Assembly: GCA_043793345.1 (NCBI GenBank)
Contig: JAYVXF010000058.1
Span: 1 to 23,333, forward strand
DNA from: UKL13-2 sp043793345
GTDB lineage: Bacteria > Pseudomonadota > Gammaproteobacteria > Burkholderiales > Usitatibacteraceae
DNA: 23,333 nt
Reading direction: 5' to 3'
Part shown: positions 1 through 6,312 of the stretch, in pieces
How positions within the stretch are numbered: position 1 is the stretch's first letter
How the letters are laid out: each line of letters opens with the position of its first letter
Program-made: the position numbers and the translations under genes
The notes under the pieces: model-generated
What the model was told of the DNA's origin: nothing
Seen by the model: the letters and a program-made list of their open reading frames with translations, nothing else
Databases searched by the model: none

Positions 1-54
1 CGGGAATCCAAGGTAACGAAGGCAAACTTAGATTCCCGCCTTCGCGGGAATGAC
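1..54. repeat. ATTCCCGC-type palindromic repeat, cut by the window edge
   Basis: Bases 31-54 read GATTCCCGCC then TTCGCGGGAATGAC, and bases 1-8 carry the matching CGGGAATC of the opposite arm. The same arm occurs as a perfect inverted repeat at 5355-5439. The left part lies outside the window, so the full size cannot be seen. It sits 67 bases before metF. Such palindromes are common intergenic repeats in betaproteobacteria; that is family knowledge, not something computed here. Confidence 0.75.
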
Positions 55-120
55 GGTTCACGATGAATATTGTCGTCAATATTCCTGACTGCTGTGTAAG
101 TAACGAACCCGAGGCATCCA

Positions 121-957
121 GTGACAACTCCAAAGCGCACTTTCTCGTTTGAGTTTTATCCACCCAAGACCTTGGACGGCAGCGCCAAACTGCGCGAAGT
201 GGTGAAGCAGCTCGCACAGTTTCATCCGACCTTTTTTTCGGTGACCTTTGGCGCCGGCGGTACCACGCAGGAGGGCACGCTGGCGACCGTGCTCGACATT
301 CGCGCCGCCGGCCATGCCGCAGCGCCGCACATCTCCTGCATCGGCTCGACGCGTGAAAACATTCGCGCGGTCATTCATGCCTACAAGGATGCGGGCATCA
401 AGCACACGGTTGCGCTGCGCGGCGATCTGCCGTCGGGCATGGCGGTGCCGGGGGAATTCCGCCACGCGATCGATCTGGTGAAATTCATTCGCCAGGAAAC
501 GGGCGACCATTTCCACATCGAAGTCGCGGCGTACCCCGAGTGCCACCCGCAAGCGCGCAACGCGCAGGAAGACATCAAACATTTCATCAGTAAAGTCGAG
601 GCAGGCGCCGACTCGGCGATGACGCAATATTTCTACAATGCCGATGCGTACTTTCATTTTGCCGAGCAGGTGCAGGCGAAGGGCGTAATGATTCCCATCG
701 TGCCGGGCATCATGCCGATCGCCAGTTTTACACAACTGGCACGTTTTTCGGATGCGTGCGGCGCGGAAATTCCGCGCTGGGTGCGCCGCAAAATGGAAGG
801 CTATGGCGAAGACGGCGCCTCGATCCGCGCCTTTGGGCTGGATATCGTGACCGATCTCTGTGCAAGGTTGCTCGAAGGCGGCGCGCCGGGACTGCATTTC
901 TATACGCTCAATCAAGCAGGATTGTGTTCTACCGTTTGGCAGCGGCTCGGTATTTAG
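121..957 (+). CDS. metF: 5,10-methylenetetrahydrofolate reductase
   Basis: Cytosolic FAD enzyme that reduces 5,10-methylene-THF to 5-methyl-THF, the methyl donor for methionine synthesis. The 278-residue product spans the whole MTHFR barrel and is near the usual bacterial length. It opens with FSFEFYPPK, where E11 matches the catalytic Glu of E. coli MetF. The FAD-binding region ALRGDLP contains D102, the counterpart of E. coli Asp120. SVTFGAGG and the late LHFYTLNQ block are also typical. I chose the GTG at 121 because it begins right before the conserved core and has GAGG about 7 bases upstream; no in-frame ATG fits better. The gene is monocistronic here: the next gene starts more than 200 bases away, behind a hairpin repeat followed by a T-run. 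By eye I saw no SAH or SAM riboswitch, although those are known upstream of some metF genes. Confidence 0.96.
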   Translation: MTTPKRTFSFEFYPPKTLDGSAKLREVVKQLAQFHPTFFSVTFGAGGTTQEGTLATVLDIRAAGHAAAPHISCIGSTRENIRAVIHAYKDAGIKHTVALRGDLPSGMAVPGEFRHAIDLVKFIRQETGDHFHIEVAAYPECHPQARNAQEDIKHFISKVEAGADSAMTQYFYNADAYFHFAEQVQAKGVMIPIVPGIMPIASFTQLARFSDACGAEIPRWVRRKMEGYGEDGASIRAFGLDIVTDLCARLLEGGAPGLHFYTLNQAGLCSTVWQRLGI

Positions 958-990
958 ACCCTCGACACCAGCCATCCCCTGATTGAGGTA

Positions 991-1065
991 ACACCAGCAC
1001 TGGCGCGGTGTCTGGCATGAAAATGGCTGGAAAGCCGCGCCAGTGCTAGAGTTTTCCCTTTTTTT
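991..1065. repeat. Dispersed palindrome, copy 1; may also end metF transcription
   Basis: The arms AGCACTGGCGCGG (996-1008) and its exact complement (1035-1047) form a 13-bp stem. The 26-base loop contains AAATGGCTGGAA. The right arm runs into AGAGTTTT and a T-rich stretch to 1065. It lies 38 bases after the metF stop, so the hairpin plus T-run could work as a terminator. Related copies lie at 5271-5329, 7525-7579 and 11121-11184. The loop motif AAATGGCTGG is shared with copy 3 and, in reverse complement, with copy 2, so the element is more than a simple stem. Confidence 0.75.
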
Positions 1066-1175
1066 CATGCATGGAAGCGCACCATCGCCTCACCGTTTGT
1101 GCGACACTATGCACACAACAAAACGTTTTCCGACGCACGCACCGTCGCCGGATTCAACCAGAGATTGGGACGCGC

Positions 1176-1736
1176 ATGAAAATACTTAAGCGAATATTTC
1201 TTGGCTGTCTGCTCGCAACGGCGAGCGTGATGGCGTTTGCACAAAGCGAGGTCGTCACCAATCGCGCCACCGAGTTGCGTGCTGCGCCTGACGACAGCGC
1301 AACGGTCATCCGCACGCTTGCCGACAGAACCACGGTCACCTCGCTCGAACGCAAAAGCGCGTGGACGCGGGTGAAGAGTGGCAACGACACCGGCTGGGTG
1401 CGCATGATGTATTTGCGCGGCGGCGCAACCGTGGTGGTCGATGAAAAATCATCCGGCGGCGGCTGGCTGGCGGGGTTCAATCGCCTGCTCAGTGGCGGCA
1501 GTAGTCGCGGCAATCAGCGCGCGCAAAGTGCGACGGTGGGGATACGCGGCATTACCGAAGAGGATCTGAAAAATGCCGATCCCGATCCAGCCGCTTATTC
1601 GAGCATGAAGAGTTACGCAGCGTCCGATTCGTCGGCGCGCCTGCTGGCCTCGCAGGGAAAGCTGGCATTTCGTAGTATTGCGTATCTCGCGCAAGACGCA
1701 GCGGATGCCGCTGCCGCCGCAGGAGGCAAAAAATGA
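1176..1736 (+). CDS. Exported SH3-domain protein
   Basis: A 186-residue secreted protein of unknown exact role. Residues 1-22 form a Sec signal peptide (MKILKR, hydrophobic core, cut after AFA before Q23). Residues about 25-82 fit a bacterial SH3 (SH3_3) domain: TELRAAPDDSATVIRTL, then WTRVKSGNDTGWVRMMYL. A Gly/Ser linker follows, then a conserved-looking tail, GIRGITEEDLKNADPDP near 122-139. Bacterial SH3 domains usually bind peptidoglycan or envelope partners. The frame is open from an ATG at 1071, but I chose 1176 because it starts exactly at the signal peptide. Its stop overlaps the start of the M48 lipoprotein gene in ATGA, so the two are translated together and probably cooperate in the periplasm. 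That partnership is inference. Confidence 0.88.
   Translation: MKILKRIFLGCLLATASVMAFAQSEVVTNRATELRAAPDDSATVIRTLADRTTVTSLERKSAWTRVKSGNDTGWVRMMYLRGGATVVVDEKSSGGGWLAGFNRLLSGGSSRGNQRAQSATVGIRGITEEDLKNADPDPAAYSSMKSYAASDSSARLLASQGKLAFRSIAYLAQDAADAAAAAGGKK
1721..1726 (+). promoter_or_regulatory. Strong ribosome binding site inside the upstream gene
   Basis: A perfect AGGAGG lies 6 bases before the ATG at 1733, inside the last codons of the SH3-domain gene. With the ATGA stop/start overlap it fixes the start of the M48 protease gene and points to translational coupling. Confidence 0.7.
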
Positions 1737-2752
1737 ACCTGATAACTATTCGCCCGTTGTTCGTTGGGTCGTTGTTGTTGCTTGCCGGTTGCGCCGGCAT
1801 GCCCAATATTTCAAGCCTCCCAAGTGGAATGGGGGGCTTATCCAATCTCATTCCAGGAGCCAGTGGCACCGACAAGATGGGCAACCTGCAAAGCATCGTG
1901 AAGGATGCATCGGATGTTTTCCGGGACATCCCCGAAAGCGAAGAAATCGCAATCGGCGAGGCGATGGCGACGGGTTTGCTGGGGGCGGCGCCATTGTTGA
2001 GAAATGAGCGGATTGAGCGCTACGTCAATCAGGTTGGCCGGTGGGTCGCACTCCACTCGGAACGTCCGAACCTGCCGTGGCATTTTGCGGTGCTTGATTC
2101 GGCGGTGCCGAATGCTTTTGCAGCACCCGGTGGTCAGGTATTCATTACCACCGGTCTCCTCTATCGGATGCGTTCGGAGTCCGAGCTGGCCGGCGCGCTA
2201 GGGCACGAGATCGCGCACGTCGTGATGAAGCATCATTTGAACGCGATCAGGAAAGGCGGTGTGGCGGGTTTGGCGGCGACCGGTGCTGGCATGATCGCGG
2301 ATTCAAAAATCAAGGGAACTGGCCTGGTCGCGCAGATCGGCAAAGGCTGGGTGAAAGGCACCTTGTCTGGCGGGAAAGAGTTGTACGTTAAAGGCTTGAG
2401 TCGCGATGACGAGCTTCAGGCAGACCGGGTAGGCATGATTCTCGCGGCACGTGCAGGCTACGATCCCTTCGGCCTGCCCACGGTGCTGCAGTTGCTGCAA
2501 GAGCTCAGCACAGACGAGGCGGCAGCGAAGAGCCTCGTCTATCGCAGCCATCCCACGCCTGAAGCCAGGCTGGCGGCGCTGGACACGGCAATCGGCAAGT
2601 CCATGGATCAATATTCGTCGCAGCCCACCTTGCAAGACCGCTTCGCCACCATGATTTTAGGCACAGCGCCGCCACCTGAGAGAAATTCGGCAGCACCAGC
2701 GAAAGTGCCTGCAAAGCCAGTCGTAAAGGCACCGCCCAAGACGCAGCAGTAG
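1733..2752 (+). CDS. M48-family zinc metalloprotease lipoprotein
   Basis: A 339-residue envelope metalloprotease of the M48 group (BepA/LoiP-like, often called M48 family metalloprotease). Residues 1-20 are a lipoprotein signal ending in the lipobox LAGC, with the lipidated Cys at 20; residue 21 is Ala, with no Asp at the +2 position, so outer-membrane targeting is likely. The zinc site is HEIAH (158-162) with the third ligand Glu227 in SRDDELQADRVG. SHPTPEARL (272-280) is a typical M48 C-terminal motif. The tail after about 305 is Pro/Lys/Ala rich and looks disordered. There is no TPR domain as in BepA, so I do not use that symbol. The relatives degrade misfolded outer-membrane proteins or assist their assembly; the exact substrate here is unknown. 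The gene is coupled to the SH3-domain gene upstream and closed by the terminator at 2769-2794. Confidence 0.94.
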   Translation: MNLITIRPLFVGSLLLLAGCAGMPNISSLPSGMGGLSNLIPGASGTDKMGNLQSIVKDASDVFRDIPESEEIAIGEAMATGLLGAAPLLRNERIERYVNQVGRWVALHSERPNLPWHFAVLDSAVPNAFAAPGGQVFITTGLLYRMRSESELAGALGHEIAHVVMKHHLNAIRKGGVAGLAATGAGMIADSKIKGTGLVAQIGKGWVKGTLSGGKELYVKGLSRDDELQADRVGMILAARAGYDPFGLPTVLQLLQELSTDEAAAKSLVYRSHPTPEARLAALDTAIGKSMDQYSSQPTLQDRFATMILGTAPPPERNSAAPAKVPAKPVVKAPPKTQQ

Positions 2753-2768
2753 CCGTTTCACCGACAAG

Positions 2769-2794
2769 AAAAGCCGGGCGTTGCCCGGCTTTTT
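2769..2794 (+). terminator. Rho-independent terminator after the M48 protease gene
   Basis: An AAAGCCGGGC stem pairs perfectly with GCCCGGCTTT across a three-base loop and ends in a T-run. It lies 16 bases past the stop at 2752. This is the clearest intrinsic terminator in the window. Confidence 0.9.
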
Positions 2795-2923
2795 GCTGCC
2801 CGCGCGGCTCGCAGACAACCCCTCATGCGCTGATTTCTGCAATTCGTCCATCAGCGGTTGTGGCGATCCACTGCGCATCGCAAACTCCGCCCATCGTAAA
2901 TAAACACTTTCCGGGAGCCGAAC

Positions 2924-3346
2924 ATGAATAAAATTTCATCCCTGCCAGATTCACATCCACTTCTCTCACCCCCACTTGTCTCACGCTCACTACTCGCCGC
3001 ACTCGCCGTTGTCTTGCTGGTCGCCGCCATTGCGATGGGTCTTGCCGCCATGCATCAGAGCGGCTGGATGGATGGAAACCTGATGTTGTTCGATCACGAG
3101 CTCTCCGACTCGGCACTCGGCTGGGCGATTGCGATTCCGATTTTGTTGCTGGTCGCGGTTATCGTCGCGGTGGTGTGCGCGGGCGCTGCGCTGTTGACCG
3201 TCGTCGCACTGGCGTTTGCAGCGGTCATCACGGTATTCGCACTGCTGCTGGCGATGGCACCGTTCGCGATTTTGCTGGCGATACCGGTGTTGGCGGTCTA
3301 TGGCTTGGTGAAACTGTTTCAGCGGAGTGCTGTGCAGGCCGCGTAG
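2924..3346 (+). CDS. Small hypothetical membrane protein
   Basis: I do not recognise this 140-residue protein. It has three clear hydrophobic stretches: about residues 21-43, then a nearly continuous Val/Ala/Leu region at 66-98, and another at 99-131. This suggests three or four membrane helices. The short loop between the first two (HQSGWMDGNLMLFDHELSDS) contains three Asp, one Glu and two His. The C-terminus KLFQRSAVQAA is mildly basic and may face the cytoplasm. The start is supported by GGGAG 6 bases before the ATG. It stands alone between the terminator at 2769 and the convergent PIN-toxin gene. It resembles the small inner-membrane proteins of unknown function common in proteobacteria. 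Codon use looks like that of its neighbours, so I believe it is real. Confidence 0.75.
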   Translation: MNKISSLPDSHPLLSPPLVSRSLLAALAVVLLVAAIAMGLAAMHQSGWMDGNLMLFDHELSDSALGWAIAIPILLLVAVIVAVVCAGAALLTVVALAFAAVITVFALLLAMAPFAILLAIPVLAVYGLVKLFQRSAVQAA

Positions 3347-3450
3347 CTTGGCAACTGGATAACTCCATCCGCCCTCACATGCGCAAAATCGATTGAGCGC
3401 GGATGCCGGAGGCCAGTGAAATGTTATTCGGTTTTGATGGCATGTTCCGC

Positions 3451-3864
3451 TTAAATTTTTAGAAAGTCGACCATCTGTCGCGCAGTAACGATGCGCGTGG
3501 ACAGATGCTTGCGAAACGCCAGGACACCGCTCTTGTCCCCGGTCACCAAGTGGCTCGCAGCACCGGCTTCTGCCATCGCGAAAAGAAAATTGTCAGCCGG
3601 GTCAGGCGAAATATCGAGCGTTGGTAAATCGGTTAACAAGGTGGCGCGATCCCGCAATCGGTTGATGAGCCAGCCGATTTCGGCCGAGTGGATCAATTTC
3701 CTGACGTGTGGGTAGCGTGCAACGCGGGTGATTTCTTCGATTTGCTTAGCACTGGACAGCAAGTCAAATCGTCCGTCCATCCAGGCGTGAACCAGCAGGT
3801 TCGGCAGAGAGTCCGCTTTGAAAAAAGCCGACAACAGAATATTGGTGTCAAGTATGACCCGCAT
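3451..3864 (-). CDS. PIN-domain toxin (VapC-like, PIN family)
   Basis: A 137-residue PIN-domain ribonuclease of the COG1569 kind, the toxin of a type II toxin-antitoxin pair. The opening MRVILDTNILLSAFF gives the first acidic residue, D6, with N8. E44 lies in QIEEITRV, D88 and D91 in ISPDPADNF, and D110 in TGDKSGVL. These are the expected PIN metal-binding positions, so the enzyme looks intact. PIN toxins typically cleave tRNA or rRNA; the target here is unknown. It starts 12 bases after the stop of the antitoxin gene on the same strand, the usual antitoxin-first order. The C-terminus ends in DFLKI. Nothing suggests a pseudogene. Confidence 0.88.
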   Translation of the reverse strand: MRVILDTNILLSAFFKADSLPNLLVHAWMDGRFDLLSSAKQIEEITRVARYPHVRKLIHSAEIGWLINRLRDRATLLTDLPTLDISPDPADNFLFAMAEAGAASHLVTGDKSGVLAFRKHLSTRIVTARQMVDFLKI

Positions 3865-3876
3865 GGCGCGACCGGC

Positions 3877-4185
3877 CTACGCGCGCTTTGCCGTCTTTCT
3901 GGTTAGTTTCTTTGATCGTGAAAGTGAAGCGCGCGGCGCACCCCACATTTCGGCGCGAACTTTGCGAAGTGCATCGTCAATGCTGGCTTCAATCTCGCTG
4001 TCGGGAATATCAACATTTCGCGCCTCGACATCTGCGACGGTTTGGGAAAAGACGGCCTTCTGAACTGCCTGCTCGATGAATTTGGAAAGATCGCCTTTTT
4101 TCATTCCGCGTTGCGCCAGAAACGAGCGCAACGATACGTCAGTGTCTTTTGACACTTTGACGGTCCAACGTACGAGATCATCCAT
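3877..4185 (-). CDS. Ribbon-helix-helix antitoxin partner of the PIN toxin
   Basis: A 102-residue protein whose N-terminal half fits a ribbon-helix-helix DNA-binding domain: a short strand WTVKVSKDTDVSL, helix RSFLAQRG, turn MKKGD and helix LSKFIEQAVQKAVF. The C-terminal half (about 50-85) is acidic then helical (PDSEIEASIDDALRKVRAEM) and probably wraps the toxin; the tail SKKLTRKTAKRA is very basic. In such pairs the antitoxin neutralises the toxin and represses its own operon. The start has GGAGG four bases upstream on the minus strand. The promoter region just beyond carries a direct repeat that could be its operator. The assignment rests on the fold-like pattern plus the toxin neighbour; I do not know the exact antitoxin family. 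Confidence 0.8.
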   Translation of the reverse strand: MDDLVRWTVKVSKDTDVSLRSFLAQRGMKKGDLSKFIEQAVQKAVFSQTVADVEARNVDIPDSEIEASIDDALRKVRAEMWGAPRASLSRSKKLTRKTAKRA

Positions 4186-4206
4186 GGAGCCTCCGGTACA
4201 GATGAG

Positions 4207-4234
4207 ACGTGTATACGCATAAACGTCTATATGC
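4207..4234 (-). promoter_or_regulatory. Candidate operator/promoter of the toxin-antitoxin operon
   Basis: Two related 12-mers on the minus strand, GCATATAGACGT and GCGTATACACGT, are spaced 16 bases start to start and lie 22-49 bases before the antitoxin ATG. The stretch is AT-rich compared with its surroundings and contains TATAGA- and TATAC-like -10 candidates. Ribbon-helix-helix antitoxins bind such repeated sites. This is a candidate by position and repetition only. Confidence 0.4.
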
Positions 4235-4310
4235 TTATGTTAGCGGTTTCTATGGCGCATGACAACTGCGCAACTGCGTTGACTTGCGGCGCGGGACGGA
4301 CTTCTTAAAC

Positions 4311-5210
4311 CTACCGAAACGTAATCACCTGCGCCGACACCGGCTCCACATATTCTTCAGCGTCAAACGCTTTATCACCATCCGCATCGGCAATCCCACC
4401 CGCCTTCACGTCGGCGAAATCAAAAAGATTGCGATCCAGCAAATGCGAGGGCGCGACATTCTGTATCGAGCGGAAAATACTTTCGACGCGGCCGGGAAAT
4501 TTCTTGTCCCAGCCGCGCAGCAGTTGCTTCACCTGTTGGCGCTGCAAATTATCCTGCGAGCCGCATAGATCACAGGGAATGATCGGGAACTGTTTGACTT
4601 CGGCATAGGCTTCAAGATCGGCTTCTTCGACATAGGCGAGCGGGCGAATGACGACGTGTTTGCCGTCGTCGGAGACCAGCTTGGGCGGCATGGTTTTTAA
4701 TTTGCCGCCGAAAAACATGTTCAGAAAAAGCGTATTGATAATGTCGTCGCGATGATGTCCCAGCGCAATTTTGGTCGCACCGATTTCAGAGGCCACCCGA
4801 TAAATCACGCCGCGCCGCAAGCGTGAACACAGCGAACACATGGTCTTCCCGTCGGGAATGACCCGCTTCACGGTCGAGTAGGTGTCCTGCTCTTCGATAC
4901 GGAAGGGAACACCCAATCCGCGTAAATATTCGGGCAGGATATGCGCCGGATAGCCCGGATGTTTTTGATCGAGATTGAACGCGAATATCTCAAACGGTAC
5001 GGGAGATTTTGCGCGCAGCATCAGCAGCACGTCGAGCATGGCGTAGCTGTCCTTGCCGCCGCTTAAGCACAACATCACCTTGTCGTTCGCCTCGATCATG
5101 TTGAAATCGGCGATGGCCTGGCCGGTAAGACGGCGCAGACGCTTGGTAAGTTTGTTGGCCTCGAATTGCTGTTTTTGCGAAAGGCTGGCGGCGGTGGCGG
5201 TGATCTTCAT
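4311..5210 (-). CDS. ttcA: tRNA 2-thiocytidine(32) biosynthesis protein
   Basis: An ATP-dependent sulfurtransferase that thiolates C32 in a few tRNAs. The 299-residue product has the PP-loop SGGKDS at 50-55, the CSLC pair (C125, C128) and the conserved downstream CDLCGSQ (C213, C216). The family carries an iron-sulfur cluster bound by the CxxC pair and a later Cys. LGHHRDD (150-155) and MFFGGKLKTMPPKL are also diagnostic. The C-terminal 30 residues are variable and rich in Asp/Ala. The ATG at 5210 gives the normal N-terminus. It is on the same strand as the SDR gene, but the 280 bases between are filled by two palindromic repeats, so co-transcription is doubtful. Confidence 0.96.
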   Translation of the reverse strand: MKITATAASLSQKQQFEANKLTKRLRRLTGQAIADFNMIEANDKVMLCLSGGKDSYAMLDVLLMLRAKSPVPFEIFAFNLDQKHPGYPAHILPEYLRGLGVPFRIEEQDTYSTVKRVIPDGKTMCSLCSRLRRGVIYRVASEIGATKIALGHHRDDIINTLFLNMFFGGKLKTMPPKLVSDDGKHVVIRPLAYVEEADLEAYAEVKQFPIIPCDLCGSQDNLQRQQVKQLLRGWDKKFPGRVESIFRSIQNVAPSHLLDRNLFDFADVKAGGIADADGDKAFDAEEYVEPVSAQVITFR

Positions 5211-5270
5211 GCCGGGTATTTTACCGGCTACCGGTGGTGGACGCTACCCAGCATAATAATGACAAAATCA

Positions 5271-5329
5271 AGCACCGGAGCGGGTTACCAGCCATTTGTG
5301 CCGTAAGAGGCGCGCCAGTGCTAGAGTTT
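5271..5329. repeat. Dispersed palindrome, copy 2 (reverse orientation)
   Basis: The right part GCGCGCCAGTGCTAGAGTTT (5310-5329) is nearly identical to the right arm of copy 1. The left part AGCACCGGAGCGGG is a diverged arm. The inner CCAGCCATTTGTGCC is the reverse complement of the loop seen in copies 1 and 3, so the element is inserted the other way round. It lies in the ttcA-SDR gap. Confidence 0.65.
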
Positions 5330-5354
5330 ACCGATTGGGAACTCCTATTAACCC

Positions 5355-5439
5355 GTCATTCCCGCGACGGCGGGAATCCAAGTTTTCATCAGGTCGTGAT
5401 GTCTCAACGAAATTGGATTCCCGCCGTCGCGGGAATGAC
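5355..5439. repeat. 27-bp perfect inverted repeat (ATTCCCGC-type element)
   Basis: The arms at 5355-5381 and 5413-5439 are exact reverse complements over 27 bases, begin with GTCATTCCCGCG, and are separated by 31 bases. Each arm is itself a palindrome around ATTCCCGC/GCGGGAAT. The same family forms the left edge of the window. It lies 51 bases past the stop of the SDR gene (minus strand) and could fold into a very stable hairpin in its transcript. It looks like a small non-autonomous mobile repeat. Confidence 0.85.
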
Positions 5440-5490
5440 AGAAAATTTAGGTTGATAGAAGTTCCTGATTGAAACGCAGTTGCTCAATCA

Positions 5491-6279
5491 TCACAGCGCA
5501 AGCTCGCGTCCACCATCCACCGCGAGTATTTGTCCGGTGACATAGGGCGCGTCGAGCATCAAATATTTCACCGCGCCGGCAATGTCTTCCGGCGAGCCGG
5601 TACGCCTTAACGGCGTTTGCAATACGATACGTTCGCGCTCGGCAGCGGGATAGTCCGTGGTGCCATCGGGCCATATGATCGCGCCAGGCGATACACCGTT
5701 CACGCGAATGTTGGGTCCCAGCTCCAGCGCAAGCGAGCGCGTGAGACCCGCCAGACCCGCCTTCGCAACGGAATAGACGGCAAAGTCTTTCAGCGGCCGC
5801 TCGGAATGTATGTCGACGATATTGACGATGCTGCCCTTGGTCTTTTGCAGATACGGCACGGCCGCCTGCGACAAAAATAGCGGTGCTTTCAAATTAGTGC
5901 CGATCAGCTCGCGCCAGTTGTCCTCATCGATTTTGCCAATCGGTGTCGCGACGAAAGTTGAGGCGTTATTGACCAGGCCATCGAGCTTGCCGAACACCGA
6001 AGCCGCCTGATCGATGAGGCCTTTCAGCGCGTTGTAGGCGAGCAGGTCACCCTGCAATACGGACGCTGATTTTGTGCGCAGCGCATTCAGCTCTTTCACC
6101 AGCGCATCCGCATCAGCGCGCGAACGGTTGCAATGCACGATCACGTTCGCACCCGCCGCGTGCAAGCTGCGCGCGATGGCCGCACCGACGCGCCTGGCGG
6201 CGCCGGTGATGATGATGGCCGGGTTGGCGTGTGGGTTAGCGTGCGGGTCGATGTGTGGGTTGCTGCCGGTTTTTGTCAT
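5491..6279 (-). CDS. SDR oxidoreductase, pteridine-reductase-like
   Basis: A 262-residue NADPH-dependent short-chain dehydrogenase. The nucleotide-binding motif is TGAARRVG (25-32). This TGxxxRxG form, with Arg in place of the last-but-one Gly, is typical of pteridine reductases (PTR1/FolM). NNAS sits at 104-107, Asp156 in IVDIHSERP, and the catalytic YSVAK gives Y169 and K173. In PTR1 an Asp replaces the usual Ser before the YxxxK, as here. The likely job is reduction of dihydrobiopterin or dihydrofolate-type substrates; the exact one is inferred. The N-terminus is odd: SNPHIDPHANPHANPA comes from a 12-base tandem repeat and precedes the first strand. The first ATG is the only good start. 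The gene is divergent from the COG1565 methyltransferase, 33 bases away. Confidence 0.88.
   Translation of the reverse strand: MTKTGSNPHIDPHANPHANPAIIITGAARRVGAAIARSLHAAGANVIVHCNRSRADADALVKELNALRTKSASVLQGDLLAYNALKGLIDQAASVFGKLDGLVNNASTFVATPIGKIDEDNWRELIGTNLKAPLFLSQAAVPYLQKTKGSIVNIVDIHSERPLKDFAVYSVAKAGLAGLTRSLALELGPNIRVNGVSPGAIIWPDGTTDYPAAERERIVLQTPLRRTGSPEDIAGAVKYLMLDAPYVTGQILAVDGGRELAL
6221..6268. repeat. 12-bp tandem repeat within the SDR gene
   Basis: Successive 12-mers GGGTTGGCGTGT, GGGTTAGCGTGC, GGGTCGATGTGT and a decaying GGGTTGCTGCCG follow one another without gaps. The period is a multiple of three, so on the minus strand they encode NPHA-like tetrapeptides near the SDR N-terminus without breaking the frame. 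Confidence 0.75.
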
Positions 6280-6312
6280 GGGATAATCCTTTATTCAATT
6301 TTAGCCTACCGT

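Noticed and set aside
55..120. SAM or SAH riboswitch before metF
   Set aside because: Only 66 bases separate the repeat from the start, and I could not find the conserved core of either riboswitch by eye.
76..1068. Long open frame of 330 codons on the minus strand opposite metF
   Set aside because: It is antisense to a clear metF gene, has no family pattern, and such shadows are common in GC-rich DNA.
1071..1175. Upstream extension of the SH3-domain protein from ATG 1071
   Set aside because: It would put 35 unrelated residues before a perfect signal peptide and begins inside the terminator-like repeat region.
6133..6312. N-terminal extension of the COG1565 methyltransferase
   Set aside because: It lies on the opposite strand of the SDR coding region and has the low-complexity composition of the tandem repeat.
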